Shown: positions 1 to 11,944 of the stretch, one piece after another
Layout: each line of letters starts with the position of its first letter
How positions within the stretch are numbered: position 1 is the stretch's first letter
Source of the DNA: Dendrophyllia cribrosa
Lineage: Eukaryota > Cnidaria > Anthozoa > Scleractinia > Dendrophylliidae
Direction: 5' to 3'
DNA: 64,000 nt
Assembly: GCA_024195265.1 (NCBI GenBank)
Contig: JAJLRJ010000003.1
Location: 26,202,438-26,266,437 of the forward strand
Notes under the pieces: model-generated
Told to the model about the DNA's origin: nothing
The model's database searches: none
The model's input: the letters and a program-made list of their open reading frames with translations, nothing else
Translations under genes and position numbers: made by a program

Positions 1-799
1 ACAGACCTGACCAAACGATACACAACATTGTCTGGGGGGTGGGGGTTGGGAATAAGGGGGGGGGGGGGGGCTGAAATGCCTCTCGTCCCGAAGAAAATGG
101 GGTTCAAAATGACAATGTGTCAACAATATTGTCGCCTATTGTAGGTGGTACGGTAGGCTATATAAGTCTAAACCTAGCTGAGGTCACAGGTTCAATCCCA
201 AGTGGGGATTTAGATTTTCTTGTTTACACTTAAAACTTTATTGAAAATACAATTCTAAGTGTCGACATTACGTTATATAATTCTCAATAAGTGTCCGACC
301 TCCTTCTGAGCTAAAGAAGGTAGACTCTATTGTAGCAGCTCTCGTAAGGTCTCACACCATTGGAAGAGCGAACAATACAACAATAACAATATCGATTGTT
401 CGAATTTTGATCAGTGGTTTTCATTCTTTTACAATGTAATTCACTTCTGCCGGTAAGGGAATATAATTTTATCTTACAGCCTGCGACATAAGACGCCTTT
501 TTCCACCGAGAACATGCGTCCCCGAGCTGAAAAGCAATTTCTGTCACGTCAATCTTTTTGTCGCCGAGTTTGTCGGAAATACGCGTGTCGTGTTAGTCAT
601 CTTTGGTCAATATCCAGTTAACAAAATTCATTTGAATCTCAAACCACTGGATCTCATCGTCATTTGAAATCGTTCTCTTTCTCTCTCGACAGGACCGCAA
701 CTGACAAGGTTTTACAAACCCGCAATCATTAAATCAAAGCAGTTACTGAAAAGAAAAGATTTTGTAATCATGTTTAATCCACCATAAAAGTTAGAAAAC
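1..799. other. Non-coding flank with G tract
   Basis: No gene is supported here. A G run lies at about 56-70. At about 189-200 there is a tRNA box B-like string (GGTTCAATCCC) preceded by weakly tRNA-like sequence, which could be a decayed tRNA-derived SINE head, but no cloverleaf can be drawn. The rest holds nothing recognisable. Confidence 0.4.
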
Positions 800-1080
800 A
801 ATGGCTGCAGTCACATCTACGACGTAACTAAAGTTTAATTTAATTTAGTCTCAAGTTACGTGACGTCTTACCTAACTGTAGTTAGTGCTTTCGGTCGACT
901 TTGCGGTCACACCACGCAGTTAACTACAATTAGTTCTAATTAGCCTATGGATGACGTCAGAATTAAAAGAGGTTCGTGACGGCCCTTATTGGTATATACT
1001 TCATGCTAACACACCATATAGGGATCCTATCAAATAGGGATCCTAAAAACTCATTTTAAAATGGTTAGCTTTCATTTACT

Positions 1081-1626
1081 GTTATGGGTAGTGATATCCA
1101 TAACAGCAAATAAAAGCTAACCATTTAAAAATGAGTTTTTAGCCCTAAATAAGTGCCGGATTCTTTGATGTGCATAAATTAAAACCCACCATGAAGTATA
1201 TCCCCCCTTATTGTCGATCCGTGAAATATCAACATGGTTGACCGACGTAAAGTGTGGTCAACCATGTTATGGGTAGTGATATCCATAACAGTAAATAAAA
1301 GCTAACCATTTTAAAATGAGTTTTTAGGCCTAAATAAGTGCCGGATTCTTTGATGTGCATAAATTGAAACCCACCATGAAGTATATCCCCCCTTAAGGCT
1401 GGTTTTCACTAGCGCATAAGCATAAGCACAAGCCAACATACGCAGACTCAGTAACGTGTTGATCATTAGTGCCTATTGTTCTGTTTTGTTCAAACAATTG
1501 GAACTAATGATCAACATGTTACTGAGTCTGCGTATGTTGGCTTGTGCTTATGCTTATGCGCTAGTGAAAACCAGCCTTTATTGTTGATCCGTGAAATATC
1601 AACATGGTTGACCGACGTAAAGTGTG
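1081..1626. repeat. Tandem duplication of about 184 bp with palindromic head
   Basis: The block at 1081-1256 is repeated at 1265-1392 and resumes at 1578-1626, with only a few differences. The first copy opens inside a near-perfect palindrome at 1046-1141, whose arms read AAAAACTCATTTTAAAATGG and its reverse complement. The second copy is split by a MITE, so the first copy shows the empty site. Confidence 0.8.
1396..1577. mobile_element. 182 bp PIF/Harbinger-type MITE
   Basis: It is a near-perfect palindrome with ends AGGCTGGTTTTCACTAGCGC and the reverse complement. It is flanked by TTA at 1393-1395 and 1578-1580. The neighbouring tandem copy near 1205 has the uninterrupted site, which proves the boundaries and the 3 bp duplication. 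TTA duplications are typical of the PIF/Harbinger superfamily, so the family call is an inference from that. Confidence 0.85.
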
Positions 1627-2118
1627 TCTAGTTTTTCTTCTTATTTACTTTTTTCGTGCGGCAAACCGTCGGAGAAAAATGAGAAATAAGCTGAGAATTT
1701 TAACGGATGCTCGACGCCGGGTAGACGTGTTGCTACCTTGTTGTATGTTAATTTTTTGTTTGTTGTTTTTGGTTTCCCCCTCGCTTCGCACTTGGTTTTT
1801 ATTTTGCATATTGATATATTCTCATCTCGCACGTGCGAAAAGAATTGTCACATTTTGATTGGTTGTTTGTTTGTAAACTTAGACTATCCCATGAACCCTG
1901 CTTGGGTATAACTATAGTTAGTATGTATTGCTTTGGATGATCGAGGCGTCAATTTTCTAACTATAGTTAGAGCGAACAGAGAAGCGGTCACATTACTGAA
2001 ATAGCTATAACTATAGTTAGTAAATTTTTACCTCTCGATAATGATTTTCTAGATTTCTGATTGGTCCCATCGCTACCGATCTGAGTCGTTATTGTTTAAT
2101 TTGCCCAAATATGGAAAA

Positions 2119-2814
2119 ATGATGACGAATTACGCGAAAAAAAATTGTTTTCGCCGTCGCGGAAAAAAACAAATGGTGAGATTCGGGGAGCTTTCGCCCC
2201 TAGAAATTCAACAAATGGTTGAAAATGCGACGCCGGCCAACACCAAAAGAGCCACGCAGTTTGGAATGAAGATTTTTATTGGTAAGTGTGTGTATAATTC
2301 ATTTTTAGACGCTCAAAATATACATAACAACAAAAAATCATAACAACATTCGCAACTTCGTAATTGTTAATTAATTATGCGTAAATTAACTGAATGTAAT
2401 TACCTTATTTCAGAATGGCTTGCCAGTCCTGGTGGGCAAAAGTTTACGGTTAAAACCATCGAGGAAATGTCAAAACAAGAACTAAATGACTGTCTGAAGT
2501 ATTTTTACACCTCAGCGAGAAAGTAGGATGGTTCGTACTACAAGACCTCTTCAATTAAATCCATTCGAGCCGCCATTGACCGGTTTCACTTTCACTCAAT
2601 GGAAAAGGAGAACACTCAGTCTGCAAGTCCAAGTGAAGCTGCCTCGGAGATAGCAAGACCGGTTCTGGTCCAGCACAATCAGTTAGGAATTCATCAGTCG
2701 AGTTCCAACAACACGGCGTGTATCGCAAGTGGCGGGCAAATCTTTCCTCGTCCGCAGTATAATTTCCACAATTGTTATGTTCAAATCCATAACCATTTCG
2801 GCCAGTCCGATTAA
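2119..2814 (+). pseudogene. Crypton-derived (DUF3504/ZMYM-like) domain gene, broken by an in-frame stop
   Basis: Exon 1 (2119-2281) joins exon 2 (from 2414) across a clean GTAAGT...TTTCAG intron of 132 bp, completing a split glutamate codon. The joined reading resembles the N-terminal SAM-like segment of Crypton-derived tyrosine-recombinase proteins such as ZMYM2 and QRICH1: NTKRATQFGMKIF, then EWL, then the LNDCLKYFYTSARK region. An in-frame TAG at 2524-2526 interrupts the run exactly where a lysine is expected (ARK-stop-DGSYYK). The frame then stays open for 95 codons to the TAA at 2812-2814, through KSIRAAIDRF and a Ser/Asn-rich tail ending NCYVQIHNHF. The catalytic recombinase domain is absent. 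Start ATGs are possible at 2119, 2122 and 2173. It lies inside the 803-3214 TIR element. The open frame after the stop suggests a recent mutation or read-through. The family call rests on motif resemblance only. Confidence 0.6.
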
Positions 2815-3052
2815 GACTTATTTTTGAAGGAAACTTTGACATTCTTCTCGATCTTATTTTGAAGGAAACTACTTTTGAAAGAAACATTCTTCTCGATCTC
2901 GCCGCTTGTTTATAGCATTTACTCGCTTTCGATTTGCGAAGCGGTCATGTAGTGACACTTGTTCACCGACGTGACAGTCATGTATTTTTTTTGGAGCGGA
3001 AATAATTTTTTTCCAATTTCCGGTTATTTGAGTGTTTGAAAATTTACTTAAA

Positions 3053-3163
3053 CAGTTATTCATCTCGGCGTCGCCGAATATGAGCTGATATATAACTAAC
3101 TCGGCGCGGCGCCTCGTTGGTTATATATCAGCTCATATTCGGCTCGTCCTCGATGAATAACTG
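3053..3163. repeat. Palindromic miniature element
   Basis: The arms CAGTTATTCATC and GATGAATAACTG enclose further inverted sequence (ATGAGCTGATATATAAC and its complement) with a GC-rich centre. It looks like a small MITE or foldback near the right end of the 2.4 kb element. Confidence 0.6.
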
Positions 3164-3477
3164 CTAATTATCCCCGTCTTAACTTTAGTTAGTAGCCCAG
3201 ATGTGACCGCAGCCAATTTATGCAAAATTACGTTTGAGACAGCATTATAAACAGCGGGGCAGTTTTAGTGGCAGCTGCTAATTCTACACACTTGATTTAA
3301 TTTTTATGGTAGCTCTAGTCGCCCTTTTGTTAAGGACAAATAAGCTTCAACTTCAACGCCATATATTAAAATATATAATGCTACATATAAAATCATAAGC
3401 ATAAACGGAAGCACGCGAATTCGCTTGTAATTATTAAAATGCAAATTGCTTTTAATTTCTGACAATCATATTTGCAA

Positions 3478-5274
3478 ATGCCTCAAATTAGTATACACAC
3501 TTGTCTTAAAATGGCGGCAATGAAAGCAAAGCTTCTTTACCTACTATCCGCGATAGCAATTTTAGTTTTATACATTCTATATCAATTTAGTCGATCACAA
3601 AGTGAAATACTCCCGTCAAATATGGTTCAGGCGTCTGCGAACATAACAAAAACTCGCAAATCGACTGTACTGTTGTTGGTATACAATGCTTTCTTCGGCG
3701 ACAAGGAGTGGATTAATGTAAATGAAGATTGTTCAATTCCGAGGACACGAACAAAACCGTGCAAGAAAGATATGTTTGAAGTAACCTACGATAAACGGCG
3801 ATTTTATGAAAGCGATTTCGTCTTGGTTCACGCCGCTAGTAACCTGCCAAGCTTGGGTCACTTGAAAACGATTTGGAAAGAGAAACCTTCTTCGCAATTG
3901 TGGATATATTTTGTTATGGAAAGTCCGCGATCATCTCCCGATACATCGTTTTTCAACGGTATGTTCGACTTGACCTTTTCTTATAGAGTTGATTCTGATT
4001 TCTGGGCGCCTTATGGCACTTACGAGGAGATTCCATTCACGAATCTTCCACAGCATGACTTCTCTTTTGGCAAAGACAAGCTGGTTTCTTGGATTGTGAG
4101 CAACTGTAAACCCCCGATTAGAAAATTGTTAGTTCACGAACTACAAAAATACATCACAGTTGATGTGTTTGGATGGTGTTCAGGACAATTTGGCGAGTCG
4201 AGGTCCTGCCAACGAGGTGAAACATGCACAAGTATTATTAAAAAGTACAAGTTTTTCCTTGCTTTTGAAAACGCCTTGTGTGAAGATTACATTACAGAAA
4301 AGTACTGGCGTCATTTAGGTACGTTGTGTCGGTGTTGTGAATTGAAATTAAGGGTTCTTAGATCCGGGTCTTAGTTTGGACTTGAATAGGACTACGACTT
4401 CGACTACGAGACTGAACTCGTGCTTTCGACACAAGGCGCAGAGGAGTCAAATTTAGCCTTACGATAGCCGCCATGTTGGTTTTCAAATTATAATGGAAAT
4501 TAGCCACGTGACTCTGCCAGGGGGAGGGATGCAAACATTGAAAATATATTTCGGAAAATCGTTATTTTTTTACCTAACAGTGAAGTACCCGTGTAATAAT
4601 CAAATTTGACAGCTAGAGAGAAAAATTAAACTGGTTTGAAATTTTCAAACCAATAAAAATATTTAACCACAACGTGTACATTTAGCTGTGAATCTTTGTT
4701 ACAGACGTCCACAGATTTCCGCTGGTGAGTTTCCCGGTTTGGAAAGTACTCCCACTGTATTGATAATCATCCCAGAATTTTATTTTTATTTAGTCTCACT
4801 GAAATTCGCTTGATGTTTTTACATCTCACAGGAGACGAAAATGTTATACCAATAGTAATGGGAGGAGCAAACTACAGCAAACTTGCCATTCCTGGTTCCT
4901 ACATCAATGTGATGGATTTCAAGACTGTGAAAGATCTTGCAGACTATCTCCACTACCTTGACAAGAACAGCACCGCATACAATGAGTATTTCAAGTGGCG
5001 GAAAAAATATCGCAAAATCTCGTTGCGGGAGTTCTGCTCTTTCTGTGAAGTCCTGAGTACCGAGACTCCAACAAGCCACAGAGATCTTACAGACTTTTGG
5101 GTTTCACGAGGAAAATGTGACCAAAAGGACCAAATTGTTCTAAATATGTGGACTCATAGTAGTAAATTCCCAGAATATTTTCTCCTTTCAACATTCCTTA
5201 TTTTGATAATAATTGTAGTGATAACATTAATGATTTATTTCACATATGTTTACAAGGCAGCAATACATATGTGA
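3478..5274 (+). CDS. Alpha-1,3-fucosyltransferase-like protein, GT10 family (copy 1)
   Basis: Exon 1 is 3478-4318 and exon 2 is 4832-5274, joined through GTACGT...CACAG with a split glycine codon, giving about 427 residues. GT10 enzymes transfer fucose from GDP-fucose to glycan GlcNAc in the Golgi. Seen here: an N-terminal signal anchor (LLYLLSAIAILVLYILYQF, residues about 19-37); a stem with NIT; an acceptor-side ESPRSSP; the SYRVDSDFWAPYG block; and the donor-binding YKFFLAFENALCEDYITEKY followed by VIPIVMGGANY and the DF of VMDF. Length is normal for the family. Translation could also start at 3511 or 3520; ATG 3478 gives the longest N-terminus. Unusually, the protein ends with a second strongly hydrophobic stretch (FLLSTFLILIIIVVITLMIY) and a short basic tail, also seen in copy 2. 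It is the first of three tandem copies with the same exon structure. The sugar linkage cannot be read from sequence. Confidence 0.9.
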
Positions 5275-5349
5275 GACCAAAATAACAAACAAAGTTAAAT
5301 TTCGCCGTGTCTTCATACTAGGTTGTCTCCAACGCATACATCCTTGGGG

Positions 5350-5398
5350 CTCGTCACGCAATCCTTTTCCCCAACAGGAGAAGGATTGTGTGACGAGT
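5350..5398. repeat. Hairpin with CTCGTCACGCAATCCTT arms
   Basis: Two arms of about 20 bp pair around a short loop just downstream of fucosyltransferase 1. It may be the stem of a small MITE; a role as a 3' processing signal is not supported. Confidence 0.6.
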
Positions 5399-5509
5399 TT
5401 TTAGAACGTCTGTGTTTTTTGTAAAGCGTGAATTTGGTTTTGTTTGAAGTTTGCATGGATGTTTTAGTTTAAAAGGCGCCATAAGCTTAACTGCGCCACA
5501 TTCGATAAC

Positions 5510-7709
5510 ACCGCTTAACAATGATTTGACAATAACTGAAACTGAAATGAAACTTAACTAAAGTGAAAGGTCAGAAGCACAAGAATTAAGATTGACGACC
5601 TTGCTGTTTTTCAATTTTAGCAATTCTCAAAAACAGTATTACCAGACCGTCTGCACAGTACATTTAGACCGAACAAAAGTTCACAAAAACAACTTTTCTC
5701 TGCCTAGAATAACTAGTACGACTACTTTCCGAATAAAATGCAGTTGTTGTTTGTCAAAAATTGCCCGAGAAACTGATTTAGAAATCAAAATTGCAAAAAT
5801 ACACAAACATATTTACATAAGGCGACGCGAGTGAAAACAGACAATCTAAGTCTTGTTTTGTTTACATAAAATAGCTTTTCAATCTATGTAATGAATGAAC
5901 AAACACATAAAAATGGACAACACAATCTTCTATTCAAATCTCCATTAGTTTATGTTTAAAAGCAAAACGCGTACCATTTATAGCGCATCGAGTTCAAGCT
6001 GCCTTCGATGAAATTCAAAAAATTGATACAACTGAAGTTAAGCACGTTTTAAAAACAATTCTCCAAAACTACACAAGAACACAAAGAAAAAGTCAACCAC
6101 AGATTGAAATCAACATAAATTCCCATCGAAAAATTTAATCTGTTTTACCTTTGAGTTCCTCTGCTTGCTTTGGTTCTGAAATCCGTAAAATAAAAACAAA
6201 CATCTGCCCACCTTGAAAAACGTATGAAGTTCCTCGAAGCAAGATTTTATCCCAGAAAGCTCTTCTTTTTCCACTACAGCGGCTTCTGAGTATCCCTTAA
6301 GAAGTATCCCCGTCTTGAGTAGCAAACCGCGAAAAAATGCAGGGAAATAACATACAATAAACTGCAGGGCTGATCTGACTACGTAGAAAAAGACTTTGCG
6401 AGACACCACTACGACAGAAACCGATAAAGTAGGATCGCAACCGTGGACAGCTGTTTAGTTGTTATTGCAACTCATCAGCACGGTGTAGCGAACTAAATTT
6501 CGCCAGCAAGAAGCCAGCGCAAATAGAGTACACAATGACCCGTTCACTATATCAGGTTCCGTACTATGTACTCACTTGTCACTCGAATCACGCGCTGCCA
6601 CATCACGTGCTCCGAGGAACAAAGAGCCCACAGTGTCGCAAAGATGTCTCGCAAAGAAAAATGTAGATGGACAAAGCCGATCTGAACATTAAAACGCATG
6701 GACAAAACCATGCTTAAAGAACACAGCATTTCGGATCAATAAAGACCTATGGCCCCAAAATATAAAAATAAAAGTAAAATCTGCAAAGGACCGCAAACGA
6801 TAATGCTGCTAATGGTATACGTAGGATCTGCAGAAGACCTAATCAGCCAAAAGATAAACAAACATACAATAAACTGCAGGGCTGATCTGACTACGTAGAA
6901 AAAGACTTTGCGAGACACCACTACGACAGAAACCGATAAAGTAGGATCGCAACCGTGGACAACTGTTTCGTTGTTATTGCAACTCATCAGCACGGTGTAG
7001 CGAACTAAATTTCGCCAGCAAGAAGCCAGCGCAAATAGAGTACACAATGACCCGTTCACTATATCGGGTTCCGTACTATGTACTCACTTGTCACTCCAAT
7101 TCAGCGCGTGATTCGAGTGACAAGTGAGTACATAGTACGGAACCTGATATAGTGAACGGGTCATTGTGTACTCTATTTGCGCTGGCTTCTTGCTGGCGAA
7201 ATTTAGTTCGCTACACCGTGCTGATGAGTTGCAATAACAACGAAACAGTTGTCCACGGTTGCGATCCTACTTTATCGGTTTCTGTCGTAGTGGTGTCTCG
7301 CAAAGTCTTTTTCTACGTAGTCAGATCAGCCCTGCAGTTTATTGTATGTTTGTTTATCTTTTGGCTGATTAGGTCTTCTGCAGATCCTACGTATACCATT
7401 AGCAGCATTATCGTTTGCGGTCCTTTGCAGATTTTACTTTTATTTAGGGAAATAACGACTTTATTTCTCCGCTAAACACTGACCAGCGAAAGATCCAAAC
7501 TTTTAAAGTGTTTACCAAGCTGACGGCTGTGTAGCCGCGCGAAAAACAAAGCCTCAAAGATCCCGGATGTTGTGTGGCGTCATACGCGCATGTTTTGTGA
7601 CGTCATACGCGCCCGCGAAACATTCCGCTAACCATAATCATGAAAAATGACTGGCATAGGTTCTATGAGTATGGGGCTCCGCGCGGACCTTCGGCCCGCA
7701 GAGCTCCGC
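5510..7709 (-). mobile_element. Repeat X copy 1, split by an insertion
   Basis: Read on the minus strand, it matches the full copies at 32979-34186 and 56928-58157. The GCGGAGCTCTGCGGGCC head is at 7709 and the internal LLKTGILLKGYSEA-type reading is at about 6300. The body is interrupted by the 6354-7445 insertion, with an 11 bp duplication. The far end near 5510 is less clear. There is no recognisable enzyme and no TIR. Confidence 0.65.
6354..7445. mobile_element. 1.09 kb palindromic insertion with 11 bp target duplication
   Basis: AGGGAAATAAC flanks both sides (6343-6353 and 7446-7456), and the other copies of repeat X are continuous here. Inside, a unit at about 6762-7100 is followed by its inverted copy at 7107-7445, and a further direct copy lies at 6354-6605. 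The two arms therefore encode the same 107-codon mirror-image ORFs (6736-7059 minus and 7152-7475 plus), hydrophobic and unrecognised. Target length and inverted structure would fit a LINE-driven insertion with inversion, but no reverse transcriptase is visible. Confidence 0.75.
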
Positions 7710-7711
7710 TA

Positions 7712-7975
7712 TTAAATCCAAAATTTTTGATTGTGCACAAAGTTGTGTCCTGTGTAATTCGTAATTCTTAGTTTGTATACATATTTTACATTTGAATCGA
7801 TATTTTATAAGATTTTATGTAATAGAGTTTTATACAAAATCCTACTTACTTATAATTTATTTATGTAATTTAGCTCGTATAATTATTTAGATAGTTTAGA
7901 TAGGTGTCCTTACTTAGTGGGTAACTGCTATAGTTTTTCTTGACACAGAAATAAAGTTATTATTATTTTTTTTTA
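7712..7975 (+). other. Possible LINE 3' untranslated tail
   Basis: AT-rich sequence ends with a polyadenylation-like AATAAAG and a short ATT repeat (about 7952-7972), the usual look of a truncated LINE 3' end. No coding part is visible. Confidence 0.4.
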
Positions 7976-8355
7976 CTCCTTCCCTACACAGTTGATTTTG
8001 TGAATCTCGCGCTTTTGCGTAAAACTATCGAATAGGATTGAGCAGCCAAATGAGATGTGCATAATTGTCCCGATGGAACCGACAAAAACTACTACAGGGA
8101 GCAAGGACATTTGTCGGTTTTAAAGCAGAAATAATGTAAAAGTCGGCCCTTTGACGACGCGATTTTGTACTATTGCTATGTTTGTATTTTAATTCGTGGA
8201 AATTTTGGATAAAAATGGAAAGACTCGAAGGTTACAGCTCATAGAATGAACGCGTTGGTAACTTAAATTTAACCCGGTGTCACGTTCGCGACGCTTACAG
8301 TTACTGTTTGGTGGCGTGTTTATTCCTGGCGCGACCTTCGTTCGCGCGCGCCTAA

Positions 8356-8804
8356 GGCTTGGTTCCCACTAGCGACAAAACGATCATTATCATAATCATA
8401 AACATAATCATAATCACCACGTTGTTATGATCTAGTGGAGACACATATGTACAAGCCGTCGACTTTAGTTTGACGCTCATCGAAGTTGGACGCCATCTTG
8501 GAATAGCACGAACTGCAAATTACTGGAACTAGGACTTTCATTGGCCAAAATACAATAAATGAACAAACGTCATTATGATTACGACTATGAGCGCTAGATT
8601 TTACGTTCCCACTACGACATAAGCATAATCACATACATAATCATAATCATAAGAAGATGCCCGATCATTTTCTTATGATTATGATTATGTCGATCCTAAG
8701 CGTCTTTATGGTTATGTTTTTCGGCGTTACCACTACGACATAAGCGACATAACACCCCTTATGATTATGATTATGATCGTTATGTCGCTAGTGGGAACCA
8801 AGCC
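8356..8804. mobile_element. 449 bp PIF/Harbinger-type MITE
   Basis: The ends GGCTTGGTTCCCACTAGCGA and the reverse complement are flanked by TAA at 8353-8355 and 8805-8807. The interior is built from repeats of CATAATCATAAT and related strings. The tips resemble those of the 1396-1577 MITE (both carry CACTAGCG), so the two are probably mobilised by the same kind of transposase. Confidence 0.85.
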
Positions 8805-8814
8805 TAACTGGTTC

Positions 8815-9165
8815 GCCCACTTGACCATAGTTAATCGAGAGACTGGTTATGAAACCTTGCAGACTTCAATGGCGATAACAAAGGAGTTACAATTTATGTT
8901 GAACCGTACTTGACCGTGCACATCTTTTGTTTACTGAATAACTTAATAGGACCATTTCTATTGGTCAGTTTCTCGAACAAAAGATCAACATTTATTGTGT
9001 TGTGCACGGTCAAGGCCGAAAAACGATAACAAAAAGATCAAACAAAGACAATTCTCAGGTTTCACAACCAGTCTCTCGATTAACTATAACTTGACTGTGT
9101 AAATGTTCTCATTATTCGCTAAACAAAAACAACAAGTAGTCGGTTACGGCTTCACAAGTGGGCCG
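8815..9165. repeat. Nested palindrome
   Basis: The outer arms carry GCCCACTTG and CAAGTGGGC, then TAGTTAATCGAGAGACTGG and its complement. A second, inner stem (CTTGACCGTGCACA with its complement) lies at about 8907-9014. It is a MITE-like foldback with no coding capacity. Confidence 0.7.
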
Positions 9166-10487
9166 TTTGGACTTGTCTTACTAGAAATACGTGTCTCGCA
9201 GAACCTCGCGAAGCTCGGGAGAGGATGCACTGCAAAATTTTAGCGATGTGGGAGGGAGAGGTGGATCGTGGAATTTCTGATTTGACTGGAGAGGTGGGTT
9301 GCATGCCGGCAATGGCCATGAAATTTAAAGTTGAGACATTTTCGTTCCCAGTCGCTTCCATTTAAGTTGTAAAATAACATAAATGGAAGCTGGTACTAGT
9401 CAGTTTTGAGTTTTGAGCTGTGCGTCGCTGTAACTGCTATGGGAATGGGTACCAAAAGATCCTCAGTCCCCTCAGCACTGCGAGGCTGGGCGGCGTAGAT
9501 CTTTTGTTTTTATACAAAATGACGGGGCGTAATAAAGGCCTATGGTCATTAATTCTTTATTCCCGCAATAATTCGCAATCGATGACACATTACCATCAGT
9601 CGATTAATAATATATATTTTTTATCCATGCCTTTTTATTCAAATGAAAGACAAGAAACAGTAAATAATATCAAATACAGTATGCATTAATAAATAAATTT
9701 AAACATTTTAATTTGCTGTCGAATTGCCATTATGAGTCCAATACAGTTCAACTTTGTAAATGTGAGGGAATGACTTTCTGTCCGATGAAATAAATAAATA
9801 AATGATTAAAAAATAAAATTATAAAAAAGATCGATGTTACACCATGCAGTGCGAGTTTGTTCTCAACACAAAACCTCAAGTACATTCTAAAGGAATTAGG
9901 TAACGCTGTTTTTAGCGTTTCTTTAGCTACTCCGAAAAAAATCAAATTAAAATCGCATAAAAATGGTAAGTACAGTAGTACTAAAAAAGTGCCGTGTGTA
10001 CAGTTATGTAGCTAATATTTCTTCACTGGACTTTCACGTTACGTTCAAGTACATCGTTAGTATGAATATCGTTTTGTCACCACGCATTTTTTTTTAGTTT
10101 TTTATTTTCCAAGTACTTGCTCTCCATCGATCACATGACTCTTAGCAAGTGGTCAGCGGCCGTGTAGTTTGTAAGTTATTAGCTTCAAATGGTCCAAAAT
10201 AGCGAGGGTTTTTTTACCTCTTTTCGTGTTGCCATGGCAACGAATGATGGCGTCATTTGGATACCACTTTGTCGACTGATAAAAGATTTACTGGTTTCAA
10301 GTTAAATATTTTTAGCCAAACCATCGGGCTAGCTGAAAATAAGCCAACCAAAAACGCCTTTTGGTATTTTATGGAATATAGCGTGATTGTTTCCTAGTGA
10401 AAGTTACTGACATGATGCATGCTTCAATTCAAACTGTTGCCATCCCCACCGGGCAACCCCCGGAACAAATCCTGTCCTTAAACGTTA
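9166..10487. other. No gene seen
   Basis: AT-rich sequence with only short, non-recognisable open frames and a T tract near 10088. Nothing can be supported as a feature. Confidence 0.5.
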
Positions 10488-10867
10488 TGCACCAGTCATT
10501 TGAAACTCCCGGACCCCCCATTTGGGGGATATCCGGGGCAAACCGGGGTTTTTCACCTCGTTTTCACTTGATTTTGGCTCCCCGGTAGTCGGGGAATTCG
10601 AATGCACCTTTTTTCACGGCTTCGCTATACAATGCAGGGGCTGAGCGGGGGTTTAGCGGGGATTTCACTCGTGGTTCGCGACCTCTTTTAGAAGACAGGG
10701 TTCAAGTTGCACGTTGACAGAAAACAAGAGGGCGGGAGAGTTGATTACGTTCACCCTGAGTTTTTTCCCAAGAAGGCAGGGCTTTTACTGCTTTTCACTG
10801 ACAGTAAAAGTGAATGCCCCGGGTATCCCCCAATTGGAGGGTCCGGGGGCTTCAAATGACTGGTGCA
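10488..10867. mobile_element. MITE with C-rich inverted ends
   Basis: The left end reads TGCACCAGTCATTTGAAACT and the right end is its near reverse complement. Both run into CCCGGACCC and a GGGGGATA block. A similar end occurs at about 61138. The target duplication is not clear. The interior has no recognisable gene. Confidence 0.7.
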
Positions 10868-11944
10868 ATAGCGATCTTGTGGTCGACTTGCTTTCAACAA
10901 AAAAATTGATCACGTGATGAACTTTTTTCAAACCGCGGAGTGAAACCAACGAAGCGGGCTGATTTTCAAGACATTTCAAAGGACGTGCGGGATCAATAGT
11001 AGACAGTACAAAGCCTGGTTTCCACTTGCGACATGAGCATAGGCATAAGGATAAGCAGAAACAAAACAATGCTTATGTCCAGAGTATTAACGGACCCAAA
11101 AAGGGATAAGTGAATCAACGGTCCAAAACAAAACTTTACACGACAGTCGGAAAAAATCCTCACCGGGGTAATGTTCAAATCATATCAAACTCACGGGGTA
11201 CAAATAATCTCTAGGTGAATTTTGAGACCACGCCACTTCAACGCCCCACTCAAATCGAACGTTGTCATCGTGCTGATTCTCTGTATAAAAAGTATTCAAT
11301 GTACCACTGAAATATTCAGGTGGCTCCAAGTAGTTATTTTTGGGTCACACTTCCCTTTTTGAATGCGCTTATACATAATATTACTTTAGCTCAATGAATC
11401 TGAATTTGATACCGGATGTTAGGCTTGGGTAAACGTTTTTGGCGATGCTCTTTTTATGCTAATCAGCGTTTTCATAGCAACGGTAAACAAACATGGCAAA
11501 AAACAGTTTTTCCTAATTATCTTTCGATTTTGGGGCTGCCCGCGACAAGGGAATAAATGCGTTATCTACACATTGTAGCACACTTAATGGGAAAATTTCA
11601 AACAAATTAAACTGTTCGATTTTGAATAAATCGATGAAACATTTTTAACCTGCGTTTTTCATGTTTGAAAATATAAGCGGACAAAACATTCCATAAGCCT
11701 CGCAAATTATCATTAAATTATCACAGAAAGTTTCCTCAGACTTCAATTATTACTCCCTGCAAAAAACTCTGACTAACTCCTCGGCATATAAATCTGTTTC
11801 GTAGAGCGACATGATGTCGGTCCACTCATCAGTTAATTTCTATATACACTGAAGCATCAGTAAGGCTTACGACAATATGATTGCGTTCAAATAAAACGTT
11901 AAAATAAATCTTTAAAAAAAAAAGTGTTTAAAACCGTTGAAAAA
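10868..11944. other. No gene; orphan MITE end
   Basis: At 11011-11060 there is a single decayed end (AAGCCTGGTTTCCACTTGCG followed by CATAAG-type repeats) of the same style as the 1396 and 8356 MITEs, with no partner. The rest shows nothing recognisable. Confidence 0.45.

Larger units (their letters stand above)
803..3214. mobile_element. 2.4 kb TIR DNA transposon with a Crypton-like gene
   Basis: The ends are imperfect inverted repeats of about 36 bp, starting GGCTGCAGTCACATCT on the left and GGCTGCGGTCACATCT on the right when read inward. Both ends are flanked by AAT (800-802 and 3215-3217), which fits a 3 bp target duplication. Sub-terminal copies of TAACTATAGTTAG occur near both ends. 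The interior holds a tandem duplication, a TTA-type MITE and a broken two-exon gene at 2119-2814. No transposase is recognisable, so it is probably non-autonomous, and the superfamily is unknown. Confidence 0.65.

Noticed and set aside
140..215. tRNA gene suggested by a box B-like string
   Set aside because: No box A at a proper distance and no cloverleaf could be drawn.
6736..7475. Two identical 107-codon ORFs on opposite strands as a gene pair
   Set aside because: They result from the inverted duplication and show no known family or start context.
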